From an uncultured Hungatella sp. (GTDB taxonomy: Bacteria > Bacillota > Clostridia > Lachnospirales > Lachnospiraceae): a DNA stretch of 26,579 nucleotides. Below, one piece after another: positions 21,989 through 26,579 of the stretch. Where the stretch lies: positions 1-26,579 of the forward strand of contig CAJTUV010000042.1 of assembly GCA_910579515.1 (NCBI GenBank), in the 5' to 3' direction. The notes below the pieces were generated by a model that saw only the letters and a list, made by a program, of their open reading frames with translations, did no database searches and was not told the origin of the DNA. Made by a program: the position numbers and the translations under genes. Positions within the stretch are counted from its first letter, which is position 1. The number at the start of each line of letters is the position of its first letter.

Positions 21989-23233
21989 ATGTCCGAATTT
22001 AAAGAATTAATCCAACGTTTTGAAAAAATCCGCGCTTACGTTTGGGATTTCTATGTATATGGTTTTAAAAGCCGAAACGATTACCAGGAAAAAAGTCTTC
22101 GTACCTATGACAATGAACGCCGCCGTCTTGAAAGCTGGTTTTCGGATTATACGCATTCTGAACAGAACGGTCACAAAAAATCAGTTTTTATCACAATGGC
22201 TTCAAGTAAAATGGCAGTGAATCCCCTGTTTCAGATCTGGAAATCCAAAACATTCACAGCCAAAGACATAACCCTCCACTTTTTCCTGCTGGAGCTTTTC
22301 TTTCATGGAGGCTCTTACGGAGTGGAGGCCCTGACAGACCAGCTTCAGGTGAAATTTGGTATCCTAGAGGACCCACAAACAATCCGACGAAAACTATCTG
22401 CTTATGAACGGGAAGGAATCTTAAATAAACGCAGAGAAGGCAGGCAGTATTTGTTCTCTCTCAATAAAGATTTTCAAGAGCAGTATCCTGAATTATTTCC
22501 CTCTCTCTTTGAGGCAGTCTGCTTTTTCCAGGGAAACGCTCCCTTTGGCTTTGTCGGGAGTACCATCATGGATTGGTGGAATCTGAACAATCTCCACTTT
22601 CGCTTTCGCAACGACTACCTCATACACACGCTGGAAGATGAAATCCTGCTGCCGCTTTTACAGGCCATAAAAGAACAGCGCAGCTTAAATCTGACCATAA
22701 AAAGTTCCAAAAGCGGAAGAATCCGAACTGTCACAGCAACTCCTCTAAAAATCCTTATCAGCGCCCAGACCGGCCGCCGTTATCTTTGCGGCCATCAAAA
22801 GAGCAATAACCGCCTTGCCTCTTTCCGCCTGGATAATATTCAAGATGTAAAACTATTGGATGCAGACTCTGCTTTTGCTGAGTACCAAAAAGATTTCTCC
22901 TCCCATGCTCCTTTTGTCTGGGGCGTTTCCTTTGGGGAGAAACGACATACTGAATCGGTCTGTCTGCACATCTGCGTAAACGAAGAATCCGAATCGTATA
23001 TTTTAGACCGTCTGGAACGGGAAGGCCGTCATGGAACTCTGAAACGGCTAAAACCCGGGCTTTACGAGTATACCTATTCTTGTTGGGATGCAGCGGAAAT
23101 GCTGCCCTGGATAAAAAGTTTTACAGGAAGAATCGCCTCCTTTTCCTGCTCAAATCCAGAAGTAGAAAAACGTCTTTTCCAGGATCTTCATCTTATGGAA
23201 CAATTATACGGATACAATGAGGGAGATTTTTGA
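21989..23233 (+). CDS. WYL domain-containing transcriptional regulator (first)
   Basis: The 414-aa protein has an N-terminal helical part with a winged-helix segment at about 112-157 (VEALTDQLQVKFGILEDPQ..IRRKLSAYEREGILNKRREGRQYLF). A WYL domain lies at about 222-292 (LLQAIKEQRSLNLTIKSSKSGRIRTVTATPLKILISAQTGRRYLCGH, then RLASFRLDNIQDVKLLD), and a C-terminal extension (WCX-like) ends the protein. WYL domains bind nucleic acid or nucleotide ligands and commonly control stress and defence genes. The frame is open upstream, but the promoter at 21964 and the AAGGAGGG site fix the start at 21989 (or the ATG 3 nt earlier). It is divergent from the Y-RNA-like/SPFH transcript and overlaps the second WYL gene's region by 1 nt spacing, so the two are one operon. 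Confidence 0.87.
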   Translation: MSEFKELIQRFEKIRAYVWDFYVYGFKSRNDYQEKSLRTYDNERRRLESWFSDYTHSEQNGHKKSVFITMASSKMAVNPLFQIWKSKTFTAKDITLHFFLLELFFHGGSYGVEALTDQLQVKFGILEDPQTIRRKLSAYEREGILNKRREGRQYLFSLNKDFQEQYPELFPSLFEAVCFFQGNAPFGFVGSTIMDWWNLNNLHFRFRNDYLIHTLEDEILLPLLQAIKEQRSLNLTIKSSKSGRIRTVTATPLKILISAQTGRRYLCGHQKSNNRLASFRLDNIQDVKLLDADSAFAEYQKDFSSHAPFVWGVSFGEKRHTESVCLHICVNEESESYILDRLEREGRHGTLKRLKPGLYEYTYSCWDAAEMLPWIKSFTGRIASFSCSNPEVEKRLFQDLHLMEQLYGYNEGDF

Positions 23234-23234
23234 T

Positions 23235-24257
23235 ATGAAACAGGATTTTCGGTTATTTTCAGAACTTTATACGTGTTATTATCAGGTAGTAAAACAAATC
23301 TTAAACCATGCAGAGAAAGAATCGTTAACGGTCCGGCAAATGACAGAGATCGTCAATACATACGGCCATAAAGAAAGCGCCTTGTCCATCATTCCCAATC
23401 TGCTAAATGGAACCTGGCCTCTTCTGGAACAGGTAAGTACGCCTGAAGGTCCAGCCAAATATACATCCAGAATCAGTTGTTGCAATAAGCCCCTTCCTCT
23501 TACTTATCTCCAGAAATCATGGCTGAAAGCTCTTCTTCTGGATTCCAGAATTTGTCTGTTTTTAAACGACGAACAGCTGTCTGTCCTGGAAAAGGCTTTG
23601 GAACAGACAGAACCGCTTTTTTATCCTTCTGACTTTTATTACTTTGACCAATATAAAGATCACGATCCATTTGCCTCAGTCCAATATCGTGCCCATTTCC
23701 AAAAAATTTTAGCCGCAATCCAGCAAAAGCGCCTCTTGTCCATCTCCTATCTGTCTGGACAGAAACGGATTCTCACCGGAATCTGGCTGCCATGCCGTCT
23801 GGAATATGGGCAAAAGGAAGGAAAATTTCGCCTTTATTGTATTAGAATCAGAAATAATCACGATCTGCAAATGGATGTTTTAAATCTTGGAAGAATTTTG
23901 AAAATAGAAGAGACAGACCAGATCGCAAAAGAGGATTTATCTATTGATTCCTTTCTGGACAAATCCCTCTCTCTTAATCCTTTAGTACTGGAAATCACAG
24001 ATCAGCGCAATGCCCTGGAACGGGCCATGCTGCATTTTTCTTGCTATGAGAAAAAAATAGAGCGCCTGGAGGAGTCCGACAAATATCTCTGCTCCATCTA
24101 TTATGATAAAAGATGGGAAACCGAACTTTTAATCCAGGTGCTCTCCTTTGGACCAGTCGTCAAAGTGATTGGACCAGAATCGTTTTTAAAGCAAATCGTG
24201 GACCGAGTAAAAAAGCAGTCCGTTCTCCTGCGTGAAACTCACTATAGCTTAGAATAA
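23235..24257 (+). CDS. WYL domain-containing protein (second)
   Basis: The 340-aa protein is a diverged partner of the first. It opens with a helical region (MKQDFRLFSELYTCYYQVVKQIL) and has a WYL-type core at about 155-225: ILAAIQQKRLLSISYLSGQKRILTGIWLPCRLEYGQKEGKFRLYCIRI, then VLNLGRILKIEETDQI. A C-terminal extension follows. No clear helix-turn-helix is visible, so it may act as the ligand-sensing half of a heteromer with WYL1 (inference). The ATG lies 1 nt after the WYL1 stop; GGGAG lies 9 nt upstream. Its 3' end overlaps the convergent phosphoribosyltransferase-like gene by 16 bp. Confidence 0.8.
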   Translation: MKQDFRLFSELYTCYYQVVKQILNHAEKESLTVRQMTEIVNTYGHKESALSIIPNLLNGTWPLLEQVSTPEGPAKYTSRISCCNKPLPLTYLQKSWLKALLLDSRICLFLNDEQLSVLEKALEQTEPLFYPSDFYYFDQYKDHDPFASVQYRAHFQKILAAIQQKRLLSISYLSGQKRILTGIWLPCRLEYGQKEGKFRLYCIRIRNNHDLQMDVLNLGRILKIEETDQIAKEDLSIDSFLDKSLSLNPLVLEITDQRNALERAMLHFSCYEKKIERLEESDKYLCSIYYDKRWETELLIQVLSFGPVVKVIGPESFLKQIVDRVKKQSVLLRETHYSLE

Positions 24258-24880
24258 CCAAAAGCATTGACCAGAGCATTCAGCTTGATACCATTTTTAC
24301 ACAGTGGGCAGTCCCGATAATCATAAAATTCATAATCCGGAACATCTTTTTTCCCAAACACTGCCTTAATTGGAGTTCCCTCTACAGATTCGACAGCGCT
24401 GAACACAGCGGAGACTCCCTGCATGATTCCCCCATAATACTGAATGCTCTCTAAAGCTTTATTCACCGCCAAACCAGTAGTAACAGAAGCAGTCAGAACA
24501 ATCACATGCTTCTGACGAATCATGGGAATCATATTGTCCCTGAATATAATTTGGCTATTGCTGTTATATTCTGGGCTGACCACATAAATCGTCTTGTGTC
24601 GGTTCATAGAAAGAAAACCGTTTCTTCCCAGCTCCTCAGCCAAAAATGCGCCGATTACTTCTGTCCCTTCCAGGCAGATAATGGTGTCGATCACTGTATC
24701 ATACAAATACAGTCCTGACAAAGCTTTTGCGATTCCCTGGGCCTCGTTGGTTCTTGCTTTCAGTGTTGTCATATCTACATAATAGTTCGTATGGGAATGA
24801 TTGGTGGCAAAATGTCCGGGAGTCACTTTCAGAGCCGTATCTGTTCCCATCGTATGAATCTTAGTATAGCTAGTTTCCAT
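24242..24880 (-). CDS. Phosphoribosyltransferase-fold protein (orotate phosphoribosyltransferase-like)
   Basis: The 212-aa protein has the type I PRTase layout: IDTIICLEGTEVIGAFLAEELGRNG in the first half (substrate-side loop) and HVIVLTASVTTGLAVNKALESIQYYGG, which matches the PRPP-binding region (hydrophobic strand, T-A-S-V-TTG, helix). The usual acidic pair (D/E-D before TTG) is replaced by TAS, so PRPP binding or catalysis may differ. The C-terminus adds DCPLCKNG, a CxxC pair. Similar proteins are often labelled orotate phosphoribosyltransferase in Lachnospiraceae, but no pyr genes are adjacent. A GGGGGTG site precedes the ATG. It lies 12 nt after the glycosidase gene's stop, so the two are probably cotranscribed. 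Confidence 0.75.
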   Translation of the reverse strand: METSYTKIHTMGTDTALKVTPGHFATNHSHTNYYVDMTTLKARTNEAQGIAKALSGLYLYDTVIDTIICLEGTEVIGAFLAEELGRNGFLSMNRHKTIYVVSPEYNSNSQIIFRDNMIPMIRQKHVIVLTASVTTGLAVNKALESIQYYGGIMQGVSAVFSAVESVEGTPIKAVFGKKDVPDYEFYDYRDCPLCKNGIKLNALVNAFGYSKL

Positions 24881-24892
24881 TCAAGCACCCCC

Positions 24893-26425
24893 TTACAGTA
24901 CCAAAAATGTACATGTACCAGGAGCAAGCTCCACAGTTCCTGCCTCCTGAATTACTGGTTTCATCTCTGGCAGAGCGTTTCCTTCCCCAAGAACCAGAGG
25001 ATTTCCGTTCAGAGTCATGACAGAAGCACGAATATTTCCATTTTCTCCGGCCAGAGTATAACACTCTGCTTCTTTTGGAAGTTCCACTGTTGTTGCGTTT
25101 GTCAAAGAGTTATTGATGATCAGATAGGCAAATCCCTCTTTCCCATCCTTACGGGAATGTACATACACATGAGCCCCTTCCCTGACCGGCTCATTCGAAT
25201 CATAAACCGTCGTTCCCATCAGACGATTCCACAAAAGCACTGCAAAATAATTGGGCCGTGGGTCAAAGACCTGACGCGCAAGGAATCCGTAGTCAGAGGA
25301 GGCCAATGTATTGTGGAAAATCACCCCATTAGTAAGAGAGGCAAATCCGCCAAGTTCATTCAAAGTACGGAATACATCCAAATACGTAGAAGCCCACGTG
25401 TCTCCGCCGCCGCCAGCGTCTCCAGACTCTGTAACCCACATCTCTCCTCCTGGACAGTATTTATCGCGCAGAGGCACATAGGTACGGGCAAATTTCATGG
25501 CTGTATCCAGGTAGTCCTCACCAGTGGCATCTGAAGCCTGCCAGTGGGCGCTTGGCATAACGGAAGCAAGTCGTTCAGATACTCCATTGTAATAATGATA
25601 GCTAAATACATCCAAAGGCTCTTTTGTCCCCTCTAACAAATCTGCACAGTCACAGGTATTTTCCACAATTTGCTCAATTCCTCCGCCTTTTCCATCTGAT
25701 TCGCCTTTTCCAAAGGAAATATTATCTCCTCCTGTGGAACTTGGTCCAACACAGATACAATCTGGATAATTGGCGCGAAGCCAAGCAAAAAACAAATCCT
25801 GATCCCTGCGATAGTAAGCCGGTGTATATCCCTTCGGAAATCCGGTATCCTCCATCATATTAGGCTCATTGGCAAATTCTGCCGCATCAATCGGCACACC
25901 ATATTCTTTACTGAGAGCAAACAGCTTCTCTGCCTCTGCCGGATGCCATGGTTCCTCCGCTGTGTGAAGTCCCGGGCAGTTGGCTACCGAAACAATCAAT
26001 TTTGCCCCGATTGCCTTAACAAAATCTAAAACCCCAATCCACTGTTCTTTTGTCAAAACATTTAAGTACCCTTCTGGAGCCTGTCCATTGGTCGTACCGT
26101 CAAAATCATAATACGTCTTTGTAGCCCATGTCCCTGAAACCCGTACCCATACTGGACCGAATTCTCTGGCAAGGCTGCGCAGCTTCTCGTTGTACAGATC
26201 AATAGGCGGATACATCTGCATCAAGTCCTTGTACATAGCGGCAATTCCCTCAGAAGTCGGTTCCACATAAAACTCCTCTGTTCCGGCAATCTGCCCAGGC
26301 GTATAAGCCTTCCAAAAAGTGCCCCCTGTCACCTCTGCAAACTCCACATTATAGGACATCAACATCGGGTTGATCTCCCTGAGAGGTTTTAATGTTCCTA
26401 AATCCAGTTTTAAAAGTTGAGACAT
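24893..26425 (-). CDS. GH79-like glycoside hydrolase, probable beta-glucuronidase
   Basis: The 510-aa protein reads as a clan GH-A TIM barrel with a C-terminal beta domain, as in GH79 (heparanase and beta-glucuronidases). The acid/base is in AEFANEPN (Glu187). The nucleophile is in WVTESGDAGGGG (Glu333), which aligns with the GETSSAYGGG block of heparanase. The later FDPRPNYFAVLLWNRLMGTTVY matches the family's D-P-x-P-x-Y-W-x-S-L-L stretch. There is no signal peptide, so it is cytosolic and would act on imported glucuronides. AAGGGGAAGG precedes the ATG. Substrate specificity and linkage are unproven. UxuA at 15211-16260 is a plausible downstream enzyme for the released uronate. Confidence 0.75.
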   Translation of the reverse strand: MSQLLKLDLGTLKPLREINPMLMSYNVEFAEVTGGTFWKAYTPGQIAGTEEFYVEPTSEGIAAMYKDLMQMYPPIDLYNEKLRSLAREFGPVWVRVSGTWATKTYYDFDGTTNGQAPEGYLNVLTKEQWIGVLDFVKAIGAKLIVSVANCPGLHTAEEPWHPAEAEKLFALSKEYGVPIDAAEFANEPNMMEDTGFPKGYTPAYYRRDQDLFFAWLRANYPDCICVGPSSTGGDNISFGKGESDGKGGGIEQIVENTCDCADLLEGTKEPLDVFSYHYYNGVSERLASVMPSAHWQASDATGEDYLDTAMKFARTYVPLRDKYCPGGEMWVTESGDAGGGGDTWASTYLDVFRTLNELGGFASLTNGVIFHNTLASSDYGFLARQVFDPRPNYFAVLLWNRLMGTTVYDSNEPVREGAHVYVHSRKDGKEGFAYLIINNSLTNATTVELPKEAECYTLAGENGNIRASVMTLNGNPLVLGEGNALPEMKPVIQEAGTVELAPGTCTFLVL

Positions 26426-26470
26426 AAATTTCCTTCCCCTTTCTTAAAATGTCAAATACTTCCAACTAGA

Positions 26471-26479
26471 ATTATAGCA
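26471..26479 (-). promoter_or_regulatory. Extended -10 promoter of the glycosidase gene
   Basis: Minus strand TGCTATAAT lies 46 bp upstream of the ATG; TGGAAA lies 17 nt further upstream as a weak -35. Confidence 0.55.
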
Positions 26480-26513
26480 AATTTATAGCAGTTTTTCCAC
26501 ATTTATCTGGTAT

Positions 26514-26537
26514 CTTGACCATATTGTTACTGTCAAG
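26514..26537. promoter_or_regulatory. Inverted repeat upstream of the glycosidase promoter
   Basis: CTTGAC (26514-26519) and GTCAAG (26532-26537) form perfect 6-bp arms separated by 12 bp, about 35 bp upstream of the promoter. This could be a regulator site; no similar repeat is visible upstream of uxuA. Confidence 0.35.
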
Positions 26538-26579
26538 TAATCATTGGCAACTCTTTTCATACAGATTTTTGATGCCGCA

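Overview
The window looks like chromosome from a gut-type Clostridia, most likely Lachnospiraceae. The evidence is moderate GC, strong AGGAGG ribosome binding sites, sigma-A promoters, intrinsic terminators, a Firmicutes-style feoA-feoA-feoB operon, a lysine riboswitch and several Lachnospiraceae-type orphan proteins. I see no insertion sequence, prophage, rRNA, CRISPR array or conventional tRNA.

Layout. 1-282 (+): the C-terminal half of a P-II nitrogen regulator, with an in-frame stop. 336-3286 (-): an iron uptake operon (feoA, feoA, feoB, small Cys-rich membrane protein) behind a promoter whose -10 lies in a 16-bp perfect palindrome. 3363-5310 (-): an NhaC-family transporter behind a lysine riboswitch with a terminator, so probably a lysine transporter. 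5382-6116 (-): a coiled-coil protein made of 14 tandem heptads. 6156-7999 (-): a marR-MATE efflux operon with two operators. 8103-11388 (+): a DUF1846 protein, a GNAT acetyltransferase, a small membrane protein and a nitroreductase-like protein. 11439-13390 (-): ftsH, divergent from pyrG (13519-15123, +). 15211-16260 (+): uxuA. 16331-16534 (-): a small acidic orphan. 16620-17543 (+): a PflA-related radical SAM protein. 17540-18032 (-): no gene, but a full promoter-to-terminator unit that looks like an unassigned structured RNA. 18163-20182 (-): a three-gene operon of unknown membrane proteins. 20290-24257: the slipin / Y-RNA-like / WYL locus. 24242-26425 (-): a PRPP-binding phosphoribosyltransferase-like protein and a GH79-like glycosidase.

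The most interesting region is 20290-24257. On the minus strand at 21727-21793 there is a well-formed T-arm, then a 6-bp acceptor-like hairpin closed by a 6-nt loop, then a D-arm, with flanks that pair like an anticodon stem. This is a tRNA opened at the anticodon stem and closed at the acceptor, which is the topology of the tRNA-like module of bacterial Y RNAs (YrlA). It lies upstream of, and on the same strand as, a slipin-like SPFH gene, and it is divergent from two tandem WYL-domain regulators. No Ro60 gene is visible in the window. The set suggests a nucleic-acid-sensing or RNA-quality-control system under WYL control; that function is inference.

The GH79-like enzyme (likely beta-glucuronidase) and UxuA (mannonate dehydratase) both point to uronic acid use, although they lie 9 kb apart. 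All family assignments come from reading the sequence without database searches.
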